Assembly (NCBI RefSeq): GCF_002102345.1
Contig: NZ_LQPP01000027.1
Location: 1-64,000 of the forward strand
DNA from: Mycolicibacterium peregrinum
GTDB lineage: Bacteria > Actinomycetota > Actinomycetes > Mycobacteriales > Mycobacteriaceae
Length of the DNA stretch: 64,000 nucleotides
Direction: 5' to 3'
Part shown: piece after piece, positions 1-9,965 of the stretch
How positions within the stretch are numbered: position 1 is the stretch's first letter
How the letters are laid out: each line of letters begins with the position of its first letter
Notes under the pieces: generated by a model
Told to the model about the DNA's origin: nothing
What the model saw: the letters and a program-made list of their open reading frames with translations, nothing else
Database searches by the model: none
Program-made: the position numbers and the translations under genes

Positions 1-740
1 CCACCCACCCGGACCGCCCGGACGCACCGAACATGGACATGTCGATCACGGTCGGCTGGAACGCCGCGGTCAAGGCCGGGGTGAGCCGCGAGGAGATGGA
101 CCAGTGGGCGTTGGGTTCACACCTGAAGGCCATCGCGGCGATCGACGAGGGGCGGTTCAAGGAGGAGATCGTCCCGATCCAGACACCGCACGGGCTGTTC
201 GACACCGATGAGCATCCGCGCCGTGACACCACCCTGGAGAAGCTGGCCGGACTCAAACCACTTCATCCAGAGATCGACGGCTTCTCCATCACCGCAGGCA
301 ATGCGTGCGGAGCCAACGACGCTGCCGCACTCCTGACCATCGCCAGCGACAAGCTCGGACTACCCGCCCTGGCGACCATCAAGTCCTGGGCATCGGTGGG
401 AGTCGACCCGGCGTCCACCGGCCTGGCGCCGGTCGAAGCCATCACCAAAGCGCTTGGCCGGGCTGGTCTTTCGCTGTCGGACGTGGACCTGTTCGAGATC
501 AACGAGGCCTTCGCGTCGATGTGCTTGGCCACCATCAAGCTGCTCGACATCGACCCGGAACTCGTCAACGTCAGTGGCAGCGGGTGCTCGCTCGGACATC
601 CGGTGGCCGCCACCGGGGCGCGCATGCTGGCCACCATGGTCCACGAGTTGCGCCGGCGCGGCGGCGGTATCGGCGTCACCGCGATGTGTGCCGGCGGCGG
701 GATGGGCTCGGCGACCGTCATCGAGGTGCCTTCGCCGTAG
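1..740 (+). CDS. Thiolase (acetyl-CoA C-acyltransferase family), 3' part
   Basis: Only the C-terminal part of a thiolase is inside the window. The frame is open to base 3, so the start lies upstream. It should catalyse thiolytic cleavage or Claisen condensation of acyl-CoA. Visible thiolase hallmarks are the INEAFAS segment, the histidine motif [13 protein letters not shown] and the C-terminal cysteine loop CAGGGMGSA. The N-terminal nucleophilic cysteine is outside the window. It is followed after 11 bases by the MeaB-type gene on the same strand, so the two are probably co-transcribed. The family is clear; the substrate is not. Confidence 0.9.
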   Translation, partial: THPDRPDAPNMDMSITVGWNAAVKAGVSREEMDQWALGSHLKAIAAIDEGRFKEEIVPIQTPHGLFDTDEHPRRDTTLEKLAGLKPLHPEIDGFSITAGNACGANDAAALLTIASDKLGLPALATIKSWASVGVDPASTGLAPVEAITKALGRAGLSLSDVDLFEINEAFASMCLATIKLLDIDPELVNVSGSGCSLGHPVAATGARMLATMVHELRRRGGGIGVTAMCAGGGMGSATVIEVPSP

Positions 741-751
741 TGTCAACCGTG

Positions 752-1630
752 ATGACGAAGCACAACATCGAAGAGCTGATCGCAGCAGCGCGCGGCGGAT
801 CCCAGCGCGCTGTCGGGCGTCTGCTGAGCCTGGTCGAAAGCGACCGTCGCGGTGAGGTTCTCGCGGTGCTCGGTCCCGCATCGCCGCGAGTCATCGGGAT
901 CACCGGTCCGCCCGGCGCGGGGAAGTCGACAACGGTCGGCGCCCTGGTCGGCGCGTACCGGGAGCGTGGACTGCGGGTCGCGGTGCTCGCCGTCGATCCG
1001 TCGTCCCCGTACAGCGGCGGTGCGCTGCTCGGGGATCGGATCCGGATGGCCGCCCACATCAACGACCCCGACGTGCTGATCCGCTCGGTGGCCACCCGTG
1101 GGCATCTGGGCGGGCTGGCCGCGGCAGTACCGGCGGCGATCCGGCTGCTGGCAGCCCTGTCCTACGACCTGATCGTGCTGGAGACCGTGGGTGTCGGCCA
1201 GTCCGAGATCGAGATCGCCGCGATCGCCGACCCGACCGTGGTGATCCTCAATCCCGGTGCGGGTGACGCCGTTCAGGCCGCGAAGGCCGGCCTGTTGGAG
1301 GTCGCCGATCTGGTGGTGGTGAACAAGGCAGATCGCGAGGGGGCCGATCAGACGGCCCGCGATCTGCGGGCCGAAGCTACCGTTCCGGTACTCAAACTGG
1401 TTGCCGCACAGGGGGAGGGCCTGGCCGAGCTGGTCGAGGCCATCGATGCTCATCACCGCGCCGACACCGCCGAGCGGCGCAGCGCTCGGGCCCGCACCCA
1501 GATCCTGTCACTGGCCCAGACGCTGCTGCGCAACCACGACGAGTTGGACGGGCTGGCGGCGGCGGTGGCCGACGGCACCACCGATCCGTACACGGCGGCA
1601 GCGCAACTGATCGCCGACTCAGCCCGCTGA
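752..1630 (+). CDS. MeaB/ArgK-family P-loop GTPase
   Basis: A 292-residue G3E-type GTPase of the MeaB family, known as a chaperone that protects adenosylcobalamin-dependent acyl-CoA mutases. The Walker A motif GPPGAGKST is at residues 52-60. The VDPSSP segment, the ETVGVGQSE switch and the NKAD base-recognition motif follow in order. I chose ATG 752; GTG 749 directly before it is equally possible. No B12-dependent mutase is visible in the window, so the partner must be elsewhere or upstream. Its 3' end overlaps the convergent TetR gene by 12 bases. Confidence 0.88.
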   Translation: MTKHNIEELIAAARGGSQRAVGRLLSLVESDRRGEVLAVLGPASPRVIGITGPPGAGKSTTVGALVGAYRERGLRVAVLAVDPSSPYSGGALLGDRIRMAAHINDPDVLIRSVATRGHLGGLAAAVPAAIRLLAALSYDLIVLETVGVGQSEIEIAAIADPTVVILNPGAGDAVQAAKAGLLEVADLVVVNKADREGADQTARDLRAEATVPVLKLVAAQGEGLAELVEAIDAHHRADTAERRSARARTQILSLAQTLLRNHDELDGLAAAVADGTTDPYTAAAQLIADSAR

Positions 1631-2188
1631 GTCGGGGAGCCCGATCACCCGTCGCATGGTGGCGAGCAGTTCGGTCTGCAGGGTGTCGTCGTCGAGGTCG
1701 GCTACCAGCGGATGCATCACCGCGGCGCCGATCACCCCGGACAGCACCGCCGCATGGACCCGTGCCCCATCGCCGGACTGGTCGCCGAGCATCGCCGCAT
1801 AGAGCCGGTCGATGAACTGCTGGAACGGTTCGTGTTCGGCCAGCAGTCGCACCACGACCGGGTCGAATTGCAGCGTGCTGGCAGCACGCCGACGTGAGAC
1901 CGCCATCGTGATCACGCGAGTGAGAAGGATTTCGCGGGCTCGGGTGGGGGAACCTTCGGCCTCGGCCGCCTCCAGCGATTCTTCCAGCTGGCCGAGTTCG
2001 CGTTCGGTCAGCGCGATGACGATGGCTTCCTTGGTCTTGAACTGGTGGTAGACGGCGGCTTTCGTGACACCGATGGCGTCCGCGATCATCTGCAGTGAGG
2101 TACCGCCGACGCCGTGGTCCGCGATCAGCTCGAGGGCCGCATCGAGGATGCGGGTCTGCGCCGCGCTGCGCGGGGTCCCGAGCACCAC
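1619..2188 (-). CDS. TetR-family transcriptional regulator
   Basis: A 189-residue TetR-type repressor. The N-terminal helix-turn-helix spans about residues 30-50 (SLQMIADAIGVTKAAVYHQF), and the rest is a helical ligand-binding domain. It starts at GTG 2188, 14 bases after the stop of the flavoprotein gene, so it is the last gene of the minus-strand group IclR - flavoprotein - TetR. The ligand is unknown. The DNA-binding family is secure. Confidence 0.88.
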   Translation of the reverse strand: MVLGTPRSAAQTRILDAALELIADHGVGGTSLQMIADAIGVTKAAVYHQFKTKEAIVIALTERELGQLEESLEAAEAEGSPTRAREILLTRVITMAVSRRRAASTLQFDPVVVRLLAEHEPFQQFIDRLYAAMLGDQSGDGARVHAAVLSGVIGAAVMHPLVADLDDDTLQTELLATMRRVIGLPDSAG

Positions 2189-2202
2189 TCGACCGTAGCC
2201 GA

Positions 2203-3837
2203 TCAGCTCACCGACTTGCCCGTCGCTGCGGCGTAGCCGCTGCGGTAACCGAACACCATGGCGGGGCCGAGGGTGCCGCCGGCTCCACCGTAAGCCTTGC
2301 CCGTCACCCCGCCCATCGCGTTGCCGGCGGCGAACAGACCTGGGATGGGCGCGCCGTTGACGTGCAGCACTCGGCCGTCGCGGTCGGTGCGTGGTCCGCC
2401 CTTGGTGCCCATCGCGCCGATCTTGACCGGCACCGCGTAGAACGGCGCGGTGTCGAGTGGCCCCAGCGTCTGGCCGGCCGGGGTGGCGGCCGAGTTGTCG
2501 CCCCAGTAGCCGTCATACGCGCTGGATCCACGGCCGAAGTCAGGGTCGATCTCGTCGGCGACGTTGTCATTCCAGCGACTCAGGGTCGCGGCAAGGCCCT
2601 CGGCGTCGATGCCGGTCTTGGCGCCGAGCTCGGCGAGCGAGGCCGACTCGCAGAACCACTCCGGAGCCGGGGCACCGGGTTCGACGCCGAGGAAGCCGTA
2701 GCGCTGCAGGTGCACGGAGTCGAACACAATCCACGCCGGGTCGTTGGCGTAGCCGAGCTTGGGGTCGAGGTACTGGAATGCCCCGGCCATCGAGTTGTAT
2801 TCGCCCGCCTCGTTGAGGAAGCGCTTGCCGGCCCGGTTGACGATGACGCTGCGCGGTCGAGTCCGTTCCAGCCGCACACTACGGCTACGGGGGTGACCGT
2901 CGATGGTGTCCCCGGGCAGCTGCACGATCGGAACCCACCACGCCTCACCCATGTTCGCCAGGTCTGCGCCGTGTGCCATGGCCATCCGCAGCCCGTCGCC
3001 GGTGTTGTTCGGCGGTGACACCGCACCGCGCATGGGCCCGCGCAGGTAGGCCTCGACCAACTTGGTGTCCCATTCGAAGCCGCCGGTGGCCAGCACGACG
3101 CCGCTGCGGGCCCGCACATGAACGCCCGCTCCGCCGGTGTTGTTGAAGCCGATGCGCACGCCCTCGATGCCGGTGTGGGCTCCGATCAGTTCGACGGCGC
3201 GGGCCTCGGTGACGGGTTGGATGCCGCGGTCGAGCAACCCTCGTAGCAGGCCCGCGATCAGTGCGGTGCCTGCCACACACAGGTCGGCGTCGGGGTCTTC
3301 GTAGACGGCGTGAATCCGGGCGCGAGTTTCGGCGTCGATCCCTACATTGCTGAAATCGGCGGGGAAGGACGTGATCCGGTCTCGCCAGGCGCCGAGTTTG
3401 CCCTGATCCACCGGGCCTGCGCTCAGTGAGCGGCCACCCCCGGGGCGGCCACCGGGTAGTTCGGGCTTGTAGTCGGGAAAGCCCTCGGCGACGGAGAAGC
3501 GCAGCTCACTGTGTTGCTCGACGAAGTCGAGCATCGCCGGTCCGGTCCGGACGAAGGTGTCCACGAGGTCGCCGTCCAGGTAGCCCAGCGACTGCGCCTG
3601 CAGGTAGTCCACCGCGTCGGAGACGGGAAGCGGTCCGTCGGTGCTGCGGTCATGGGCGGGGATCCACACGATGCCACCGGATACCGCGGTCGTGCCGCCG
3701 ACGGTCGGGGCCTTCTCGTAGATCGCGACCGACGCGCCGTTGACCGACGCCGTCAGCGCCGCGGTGAGCCCGGCGCCGCCGCTGCCCAGCACGACGACAT
3801 CGACTTCGTCGTCCCAGTCAATTTCGGTACGGGTCAA
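2203..3837 (-). CDS. FAD-binding dehydrogenase, KstD/fumarate-reductase type
   Basis: A 544-residue flavoprotein. The N-terminal dinucleotide-binding motif GSGGAG is at residues 18-23, the acidic ribose-binding residue is E41, and GGTTAVSGG follows. The C-terminal segment KAYGGAGGTLGPAMVFGY matches the conserved tail of 3-ketosteroid-delta1-dehydrogenases, where the equivalent tyrosine (Y516) helps the reaction. It probably introduces a double bond next to a ketone in a cyclic substrate, but steroid specificity is not shown. It lies 12 bases downstream of the IclR gene and 14 upstream of the TetR gene, an operon-like arrangement. A second member of the family is at 8169-9965. Confidence 0.87.
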   Translation of the reverse strand: MTRTEIDWDDEVDVVVLGSGGAGLTAALTASVNGASVAIYEKAPTVGGTTAVSGGIVWIPAHDRSTDGPLPVSDAVDYLQAQSLGYLDGDLVDTFVRTGPAMLDFVEQHSELRFSVAEGFPDYKPELPGGRPGGGRSLSAGPVDQGKLGAWRDRITSFPADFSNVGIDAETRARIHAVYEDPDADLCVAGTALIAGLLRGLLDRGIQPVTEARAVELIGAHTGIEGVRIGFNNTGGAGVHVRARSGVVLATGGFEWDTKLVEAYLRGPMRGAVSPPNNTGDGLRMAMAHGADLANMGEAWWVPIVQLPGDTIDGHPRSRSVRLERTRPRSVIVNRAGKRFLNEAGEYNSMAGAFQYLDPKLGYANDPAWIVFDSVHLQRYGFLGVEPGAPAPEWFCESASLAELGAKTGIDAEGLAATLSRWNDNVADEIDPDFGRGSSAYDGYWGDNSAATPAGQTLGPLDTAPFYAVPVKIGAMGTKGGPRTDRDGRVLHVNGAPIPGLFAAGNAMGGVTGKAYGGAGGTLGPAMVFGYRSGYAAATGKSVS

Positions 3838-3849
3838 TGTCTTTCCCTT

Positions 3850-4575
3850 TCAGTACAGGATGTCCGACAGTTCGTTCGCGGCCCGGACGACCGCGTCCTT
3901 GCCACCCATCACGACGTCTTCGCGGTGCGAGATGAGGTTGATGCAGGTGGGCGGCGAGGGCAGGCGCCGGCGCACGGGTACGGCCAGGCCGTACGTGTTC
4001 GGTTCGATCTCGCCGTGGGTGATCACCCAGCCCTGTTCGCGGGTCTGCCGCACCAGCTCACGTTCACCGGGGCGCGGCGGCATGCTCGCCAGCAACGCGA
4101 CCCCGGCCGCGCCCAGTTCGAGCGGGTGGCGGCTGCCTTCGTGGAAGGACAGTTGGTAGAACACCTGCGTCGGGACGATCACCGCGACGGCGACCTGTTG
4201 ATCGCCCTCGGCCACCAGCAGTGACACCGTGCTGCCGAGCTCGTCGGCGAGTGCGCGCAGGGTCGGGACGCTGAGTTGACGCATGTTGTTGTCGAACGAG
4301 GAGCCAAGCGCCGCCAGCCCAGCCCCGGGCCGGTAGCGACCGTCTTCCCCCTTTGTCACATAGCGGAATTGGCTCAGGGTGGCCAGTAGCCGGTAGGCGA
4401 TCGTGCGATGGGCTCCGACATGGTCGGCGACCTGTTGCACGGTGAGCCCGGTCGGGGCTGCGGCGATGGCCGCGAGCGCGCTCAGTCCGCGCGCCAACGT
4501 CTGCGAACCGGGCACCCCGGTGGGGGAGCTGTCGGTCTTCGATTGTGCCTGCGACGGGGTTGCCTTGGCCGGCAT
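3850..4575 (-). CDS. IclR-family transcriptional regulator
   Basis: A 241-residue IclR-type regulator. The winged helix-turn-helix covers about residues 30-85 (LTVQQVADHVGAHRTIAYRLL), followed by an effector-binding domain. IclR proteins commonly control aromatic catabolism. The gene is divergent from the mhp-like operon that starts at 4706, with a 130-base intergenic region, so it is the obvious local regulator of that operon, probably together with whatever binds the palindrome at 4669-4685. Confidence 0.88.
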   Translation of the reverse strand: MPAKATPSQAQSKTDSSPTGVPGSQTLARGLSALAAIAAAPTGLTVQQVADHVGAHRTIAYRLLATLSQFRYVTKGEDGRYRPGAGLAALGSSFDNNMRQLSVPTLRALADELGSTVSLLVAEGDQQVAVAVIVPTQVFYQLSFHEGSRHPLELGAAGVALLASMPPRPGERELVRQTREQGWVITHGEIEPNTYGLAVPVRRRLPSPPTCINLISHREDVVMGGKDAVVRAANELSDILY

Positions 4576-4668
4576 CGCGCCCCTCCTTGACAGATAGAAC
4601 CGCGAGAGTGATGCTCTGATAATAATGCACTCTGATGTGCGCTATATGAGCAAAGTGCTTACAAATTT

Positions 4669-4685
4669 GGAGAATATCATTCTCC
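4669..4685. promoter_or_regulatory. Palindromic operator GGAGAAT-ATC-ATTCTCC
   Basis: A perfect 17-base palindrome with 7-base arms and a 3-base spacer, 21 bases before the ATG of the hydrolase at 4706. It belongs to the dispersed GAGAAT-N3-ATTCTC family described in the findings. Because it lies so close to the start, it would act as a repressor site or overlap the promoter. Confidence 0.75.
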
Positions 4686-4705
4686 CTACCTCCGGAGAGG
4701 GGAAC

Positions 4706-5620
4706 ATGACAAGCACTGCCGCCGGACCGGCATCCGGTTCCGTTTCGGCCACTGAGCACGAGAGCGTCTGGGCTGATCTCCAAGGCGTCGCGTTCTCGCA
4801 GGGATACCTCGACGTGGGCGGAATCCGTACCCGCTACCTGCACGCCGGTGACCCGAAACTGCCCGTGCTCGTGCTGCTGCACGGGTCGGGGGGACATGCC
4901 GAGGCGTATGTGCGCAATCTGGAATCCCATGCGGAGCACTTCTCGACGTGGTCGATCGACATGCTCGGGCACGGCTACACCGACAAGCCGGGGCACCCGC
5001 TGGAGGTGTCCCACTATGTCGATCACCTCATCGGATTCCTCGACACCATCGGTGCGCAGCGCGCCCACATCTCGGGTGAGTCGCTGGGCGGCTGGGTGGC
5101 CGCCCGCGCCGCCGCCGATCATCCGGACCGGGTCGACCGTCTGGTACTCAACACGGCCGGTGGCTCGCAGGCCGACCCCGAGGTGATGAAGCGGATCATC
5201 ACGCTGTCGATGGCAGCCGCGGAGAACCCGACCTGGGAGACGGTGCAGGCCCGGATCAAGTGGCTGATGGCCGACAAGACAAAGGATTACGACGACATCG
5301 TGGCGAGTCGTCAGGCGGTGTACCGCCAGCCCGGTTTCGTCGCCGCGATGAGCGACATCATGGCGCTGCAGGATCCGGAGATCCGGGCACGGAACCTGCT
5401 GGGGGAGAAGGAATACGGCTCGATCACGGCGCCCACCCTGGTGTTGTGGACGAGTGATGACCCGACCGCCGATGTCAGCGAGGGCCGGCGGATCGCGTCG
5501 ATGATCCCGGGTGCCCGGTTCGAGGTGATGCCCGACTGCGGGCACTGGCCACAGTACGAGGACCCCGAGACGTTCAACCGGCTGCACCTGGACTTTCTGT
5601 TGGGGTCCGAACGTGGCTGA
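4706..5620 (+). CDS. Alpha/beta hydrolase, meta-cleavage-product hydrolase type (MhpC-like)
   Basis: A 304-residue alpha/beta hydrolase. The oxyanion region HGSGG starts at residue 59, the nucleophile elbow GESLGG has S126, the acid is D251 or D252 in WTSDD, and the histidine is H280 in DCGHWPQ. This is the catalytic layout of hydrolases that cleave C-C bonds of ring-fission products. Upstream in-frame ATGs exist, the first at 4625, but 4706 follows a purine-rich GGAGAGGGGA and lies after the operator. The 3' end overlaps the hydroxylase gene by 8 bases. The MhpC-like role is inferred from the MhpA- and MhpB-type neighbours. Confidence 0.85.
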   Translation: MTSTAAGPASGSVSATEHESVWADLQGVAFSQGYLDVGGIRTRYLHAGDPKLPVLVLLHGSGGHAEAYVRNLESHAEHFSTWSIDMLGHGYTDKPGHPLEVSHYVDHLIGFLDTIGAQRAHISGESLGGWVAARAAADHPDRVDRLVLNTAGGSQADPEVMKRIITLSMAAAENPTWETVQARIKWLMADKTKDYDDIVASRQAVYRQPGFVAAMSDIMALQDPEIRARNLLGEKEYGSITAPTLVLWTSDDPTADVSEGRRIASMIPGARFEVMPDCGHWPQYEDPETFNRLHLDFLLGSERG

Positions 5621-7292
5621 GGAGGTCGACGTCCTCATCGTCGGCGCCGGGCCGGTAGGCCTGACCCTGGCGAATGTCCTTGGTATCCAGGGCGTCCGGA
5701 CCCTCGTGGTGGAGGAACGCGACACCCTCATCGACTACCCCCGCGGGGTCGGTCTCGACGACGAGTCGCTGCGTACCTTCCAGTCCATCGGGCTGGTCGA
5801 GGCGGTCCTCCCGCACACCGTGCCCAATCAGATCCTGCGGTTCTACGACGGCAACCGCCGGCTGCTGGCCGAAATGGCGCCTCCGGATGCCCGATTCGGC
5901 TGGCCCAAGCGCAACGGCTTCGTCCAGCCGCTGGTCGACGCACAGCTGCTGGTCGGGCTGGACCGGTTCGACCATGTGCAGGTGGCCTGGGGTCGCCGGA
6001 TGGAATCGGCGGTCGAGACGGCTGACGGGGTGACGGTCGAGTTCGGCCCGGACGTCCCTGCGGTGCAGGCGCGCTACGTGGTCGGGTGCGACGGCGGACG
6101 CAGCGCCACCCGCCGCATCACCGGTGTGTCGTTCGACGGCACCACCTCGCCGACCCGGTGGGTGGTGGTGGATCTGGCCAACGACCCTCTGGGCCATCCG
6201 AACAGTGAGGTCGGTGCCGATCCGGACCGGCCGTACGCGTCGATCTCGATCGCCCACGGTATCCGCCGGTTCGAGTTCATGATCCATGCCGACGAAACCG
6301 ATGAGCAGGCCGAGGATCCCGAGTTCGTGGCACGGCTGCTGGCACCGTTCGTCCCGCATCCGGACAAGGTCGACGTGATCCGTCGTCGCGTCTACACGCA
6401 TCACTCCCGCATCGCGGGGAACTTCCGTAAGGGCCGGTTCCTGCTGGCCGGCGACGCCGCGCACCTGATGCCGGTGTGGCAGGGCCAGGGTTACAACAGC
6501 GGCATCCGGGACGCGGCGAACCTGGGCTGGAAGCTGGCTGCGGTGGTCAACGGCCAGGCCGATGACGCCCTGCTGGACAGCTACGACACCGAGCGGCGCA
6601 AGCACGCCCGGGCCATGATCGATCTGTCCACGTTGGTGGGGCGGGTCATCTCGCCCACCAACCGCAAGGTCGCGGTGGTGCGGGACAAGCTGATTCGCGG
6701 TGCATCGGTGGTACCCGCGCTCAAACGCTACGTGCTGGAGATGCGGTTCAAGCCGATGCCGCGTTACGACCAGGGTGCGGTCTATCACCCGAAGCCGCCG
6801 ACGGCGGACTCGCCGGCCGGCACCTTGTTCATCCAGCCTCGAGTCGACACCCGTGAGCAGTCCAACGTGTTGCTCGACGACGTGATCGGGCTGAACTTCG
6901 CGGTCCTGTGCTGGAACAACAATCCGCGCGCCCTGCTCGGCGAGCAGGCCTATCAGCGCTGGAAAGCCCTGGGCGCGAAGTTCATCGCGGCCCGTCCGCA
7001 GACCCAGTTGTTCTGGACCGGGCACGATGCGGACGGCGACGACGGCACGGTGGTGATCGTGGGTGACCGAACGGGTGCGCTCAAATCCTGGTTCGACGTC
7101 CACGCCGAATCAGTGCTGGTGCTGCGCCCGGACCGGTGCATCGCCGGGGCCGATATCGCCCAGCGTGCCCCCGAACTGAGCGACGCCGTATTCGACGTAC
7201 TGCACGTGCGGGAAGGAGGAGTGACCGATGCCGGTAGCCCTGTGCTGTATGTCCCACAGCCCACTGCTGAATCTTCCGGGACCGTCGGCTGA
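5613..7292 (+). CDS. mhpA: MhpA-like flavin aromatic hydroxylase (3-(3-hydroxyphenyl)propionate hydroxylase family)
   Basis: A 559-residue class A FAD monooxygenase. The FAD motif GAGPVG is at residues 11-16, the NADPH/FAD motif [11 protein letters not shown] lies mid-protein, and the second FAD motif is [17 protein letters not shown]. Family members hydroxylate a phenol ring ortho to the existing OH to give a catechol. The GTG start overlaps the hydrolase stop by 8 bases, and the tail overlaps the dioxygenase gene by 65 bases, so translation is probably coupled. With a MhpB-type enzyme next to it, a 3-hydroxyphenylpropanoate-like substrate is the natural guess. The real substrate could be a related phenol. 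Confidence 0.85.
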   Translation: MAEEVDVLIVGAGPVGLTLANVLGIQGVRTLVVEERDTLIDYPRGVGLDDESLRTFQSIGLVEAVLPHTVPNQILRFYDGNRRLLAEMAPPDARFGWPKRNGFVQPLVDAQLLVGLDRFDHVQVAWGRRMESAVETADGVTVEFGPDVPAVQARYVVGCDGGRSATRRITGVSFDGTTSPTRWVVVDLANDPLGHPNSEVGADPDRPYASISIAHGIRRFEFMIHADETDEQAEDPEFVARLLAPFVPHPDKVDVIRRRVYTHHSRIAGNFRKGRFLLAGDAAHLMPVWQGQGYNSGIRDAANLGWKLAAVVNGQADDALLDSYDTERRKHARAMIDLSTLVGRVISPTNRKVAVVRDKLIRGASVVPALKRYVLEMRFKPMPRYDQGAVYHPKPPTADSPAGTLFIQPRVDTREQSNVLLDDVIGLNFAVLCWNNNPRALLGEQAYQRWKALGAKFIAARPQTQLFWTGHDADGDDGTVVIVGDRTGALKSWFDVHAESVLVLRPDRCIAGADIAQRAPELSDAVFDVLHVREGGVTDAGSPVLYVPQPTAESSGTVG

Positions 7293-8172
7293 TCTCCTCG
7301 AAGAGATCGGAACAGCGGTCGGGAGTGCTCGCGCGTTTGTTGCCGACTACGACCCCGAGCTGGTGGTCACCTTCTCGCCCGATCACTACAACGGGTTCTT
7401 CTACCGGCTGATGCCCCCGTTCTGTATCGGCACCGCGGCTTCCGGTGTCGGGGACTACGGGACGTACGAGGGTGCTCTCGACGTCGCCGGCGACATCGCC
7501 CAGCAGTGCGCAGAGGCGGTGTGGGAGTCCGGGGTCGACATTGCGATCTCGACCAGCATGGATGTCGATCACGGCACCGTGCAGCCGCTGCAGGAACTGT
7601 TCGGTGAAGCGACCGCGCGTCCCATCGTGCCCATCTTCATCAACTCCGTGGCCACGCCGCTCGGCCCACTGTCGCGGTCGCGCGCCCTCGGCGCGGCGGT
7701 CGGCGCCTACCTGGCCACCCTCGACAAGCGGGTGCTGGTGCTGGGATCCGGTGGACTGTCGCATGATCCGCCCGTACCGACGTTGGCCACCGCACCACCG
7801 GCGGCGCTGGACCGAATCGTGCACGGGGTCCCGATGACCACCGAACAGCGCATGGCCCGGCAGACCGCGGTGAGCCAGGCCGCGCACGATTTCGCGCACG
7901 GCGACAGCGCGTTACGGCCGTTGAACCCCGACTGGGACCACGGCCTGCTTGAGATCTTCGACGGGGGCCGGTTGGCCGACCTGGACGGCTGGTCCAATGC
8001 CTTCATCGCCGCCGAAGGGGGTAACTCGGCGCACGAGATCCGCACCTGGGTGGCCGCGTTCGCGGCGCTGAAGGCCAACGGGCCGTATCGGACGGAAAAC
8101 CACTTCTACCGGGCGGCACCGGAATTGATCGCAGGATTCGCAATCAGGACGGCGGTAGGAATCGCAGCATGA
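7228..8172 (+). CDS. mhpB: MhpB-like class III extradiol ring-cleavage dioxygenase
   Basis: A 314-residue LigB-superfamily dioxygenase of the 2,3-dihydroxyphenylpropionate 1,2-dioxygenase type. Conserved histidine-containing segments are MSHSPLLN near the start (H10), [10 protein letters not shown] and [11 protein letters not shown], with [10 protein letters not shown] further on. These supply the iron ligands and the acid/base histidines of the family. A strong ribosome-binding site GGAAGGAGGA at 7211-7220 sets the ATG at 7228, inside the end of the hydroxylase gene. The stop overlaps the next gene by four bases (ATGA). It would open the catechol ring made by the upstream hydroxylase. Confidence 0.9.
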   Translation: MPVALCCMSHSPLLNLPGPSADLLEEIGTAVGSARAFVADYDPELVVTFSPDHYNGFFYRLMPPFCIGTAASGVGDYGTYEGALDVAGDIAQQCAEAVWESGVDIAISTSMDVDHGTVQPLQELFGEATARPIVPIFINSVATPLGPLSRSRALGAAVGAYLATLDKRVLVLGSGGLSHDPPVPTLATAPPAALDRIVHGVPMTTEQRMARQTAVSQAAHDFAHGDSALRPLNPDWDHGLLEIFDGGRLADLDGWSNAFIAAEGGNSAHEIRTWVAAFAALKANGPYRTENHFYRAAPELIAGFAIRTAVGIAA

Positions 8173-9965
8173 CTTCAGACACCAAGACGTTCGACGAAAC
8201 GCTCGACGTGCTCGTCATCGGGTCCGGGGGCGGTGGCATGACGGCTGCGCTGGCGGCCGACGCGGCCGGACTCAAGACCCTCGTGGTCGAAAAGTCCTCC
8301 CACTTCGGCGGTTCCACCGCACTCTCCGGGGGAGGAATCTGGGTGCCCGGGGCGCCGTCACAGCGCCGGGCCGGTCATGTGCCCTCCCCGGACGGGGTTT
8401 TCGACTATCTCAAGCAGATCACCGAGGGCACCGTCAGCGATGCCAGGTTGCGCAAGTACGTCGAAGCGGCGCCGGAGATGATGGACTTCCTCGAGCGCAA
8501 CAGCGACTGGTTCGAGTTCGTCTGGAAGCCCGGCTACGCGGACTACTACCCGGAACTGCCGGGCGGCTCCGCCCAGGGCAGCACCATCAACGTGCCGGCA
8601 ATCGACCTGCGCAAGCTCGGCGAACACGAGCAGGAGCTCCTCGCCCCGCTGGCCCTGGCGCCCAGGGGAATCTGGTTCGCCCCCAAGGACCTTCGGCTCT
8701 TCTACCAGATCCGGCAGAACTGGCGTGGCAAGGCCGTGCTGCTCAAGCTGATCTGGCGGATGGTGCGGGCGCGGGTGTTCGGTGACCGGATGGCGGCCAT
8801 CGGACAGTCGCTGGCCGCGCGCATGCGACTGGCGCTCAAACAACACGACATCCCGCTCTGGCTCGATGCGCCGATGACCTCGCTGATCACCGGCGACGAC
8901 GGTGCGGTGCTCGGCGCCGTCGTGGAAAGGAACGGCACGGCGCTGCGGGTCCGGGCCACCGGGGGAGTGATCCTCGCTTCCGGCGGCTTCGACCACGACA
9001 TCGCGTGGCGCAAGGAGCATCTGCCGGTGCTCGAGAAGGACTGGAGTTTCGGCAATCCCGCTGCCACCGGCGACGGTATCCGGGCCGGCGAGAAGGCCGG
9101 CGGCGCCACCGAACTTCTCGACGAGGCCTGGTGGTTCCCGGCCATCTGCTGGCCCGACGGCCGGCTGCAGTTCATGCTCAACGAGCGGATGATGCCCTCG
9201 CAGTTCGTGGTCAACGGTGATGGCAAGCGCTTCATCAACGAGGCCGCTCCCTACATGGACTTCGCCCACGCGATGATCGAGGGGCAGCAATCCGGGGTCG
9301 AGCACATCCCGTGCTGGCTCGTCACCGACATCGACTCATTTCAGCGGTATGTGGTGGGCGGTCATCTGCCGATCCCGAAGATCCCGTTCGCCCCGGTTCC
9401 CACCGGGCGCAAGGTGCCAAAGGCCTGGCTGGATTCCGGAGTTGTCGTCGAGGCACACAGCTGGGAGGAGTTGGCGCGCAAGATCGGGGTCCCGGAAGAG
9501 AATCTGCGGGCCACCGCGGAACGGTTCGACCAGTTGGCCCGGGTCGGTCACGATGACGACTTCAACCGCGGCGACAGCGCGTACGACAACTACTACGGGG
9601 ACCCGACCCTGCCGAACCCGAATCTGCGTCCGCTGGGCAAGCCGCCGTACTACGCGTTCCAGATCATCCTCGGCGACCTGGGAACCTCGGGTGGCCTGCG
9701 CACCGACGAGAACGCCCGGGTGCTGCGCGCCGACGGATCCGCCGTGGCCGGGCTCTACGCCGTCGGCAACGTCTCGGCCGCCGTCATGGGCCGCAGCTAC
9801 GCCGGCGCCGGCGCGACCATCGGACCCGCGATGACGTTCGGGTACGTGGCAGCCAGACATATCGCCGAGCTACAAGCTGAACAGGCTGTTGCACAACCAG
9901 TTTCACAAGCCGTCAACCATCAAGTCCATGACAACGTCAGCAACACCCCAGGAGGAAACCGATGA
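8169..9965 (+). CDS. FAD-binding dehydrogenase, KstD-like
   Basis: A 598-residue flavoprotein. GSGGGG is at residues 18-23, E41 is the ribose-binding acid, [14 protein letters not shown] follows, and the C-terminal [17 protein letters not shown] is the substrate/flavin segment conserved in delta1-dehydrogenases. It likely desaturates a cyclic ketone. It is coupled by ATGA overlaps to the dioxygenase before it and the luciferase-like gene after it. The last 30 residues are rich in Gln, Ala and Val and look disordered. Its presence in a ring-cleavage operon suggests that an alicyclic ketone is aromatised before hydroxylation. Confidence 0.85.
   Translation: MTSDTKTFDETLDVLVIGSGGGGMTAALAADAAGLKTLVVEKSSHFGGSTALSGGGIWVPGAPSQRRAGHVPSPDGVFDYLKQITEGTVSDARLRKYVEAAPEMMDFLERNSDWFEFVWKPGYADYYPELPGGSAQGSTINVPAIDLRKLGEHEQELLAPLALAPRGIWFAPKDLRLFYQIRQNWRGKAVLLKLIWRMVRARVFGDRMAAIGQSLAARMRLALKQHDIPLWLDAPMTSLITGDDGAVLGAVVERNGTALRVRATGGVILASGGFDHDIAWRKEHLPVLEKDWSFGNPAATGDGIRAGEKAGGATELLDEAWWFPAICWPDGRLQFMLNERMMPSQFVVNGDGKRFINEAAPYMDFAHAMIEGQQSGVEHIPCWLVTDIDSFQRYVVGGHLPIPKIPFAPVPTGRKVPKAWLDSGVVVEAHSWEELARKIGVPEENLRATAERFDQLARVGHDDDFNRGDSAYDNYYGDPTLPNPNLRPLGKPPYYAFQIILGDLGTSGGLRTDENARVLRADGSAVAGLYAVGNVSAAVMGRSYAGAGATIGPAMTFGYVAARHIAELQAEQAVAQPVSQAVNHQVHDNVSNTPGGNR

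Noticed and set aside
1..1630. Methylmalonyl-CoA mutase pathway locus suggested by the MeaB-type gene
   Set aside because: No mutase or epimerase gene is visible in the window, so only the GTPase itself is reported.
4587..4625. Sigma-A type promoter with TTGACA at 4587-4592 for the mhp-like operon
   Set aside because: No convincing -10 element lies at 16-18 bases; the candidate TAATAA is too far away.
4064..7103. Very long minus-strand open frames opposite the hydrolase and hydroxylase genes
   Set aside because: They are rich in Arg, Pro and His, show no family motifs, and mirror real genes; a common artefact of GC-rich DNA.
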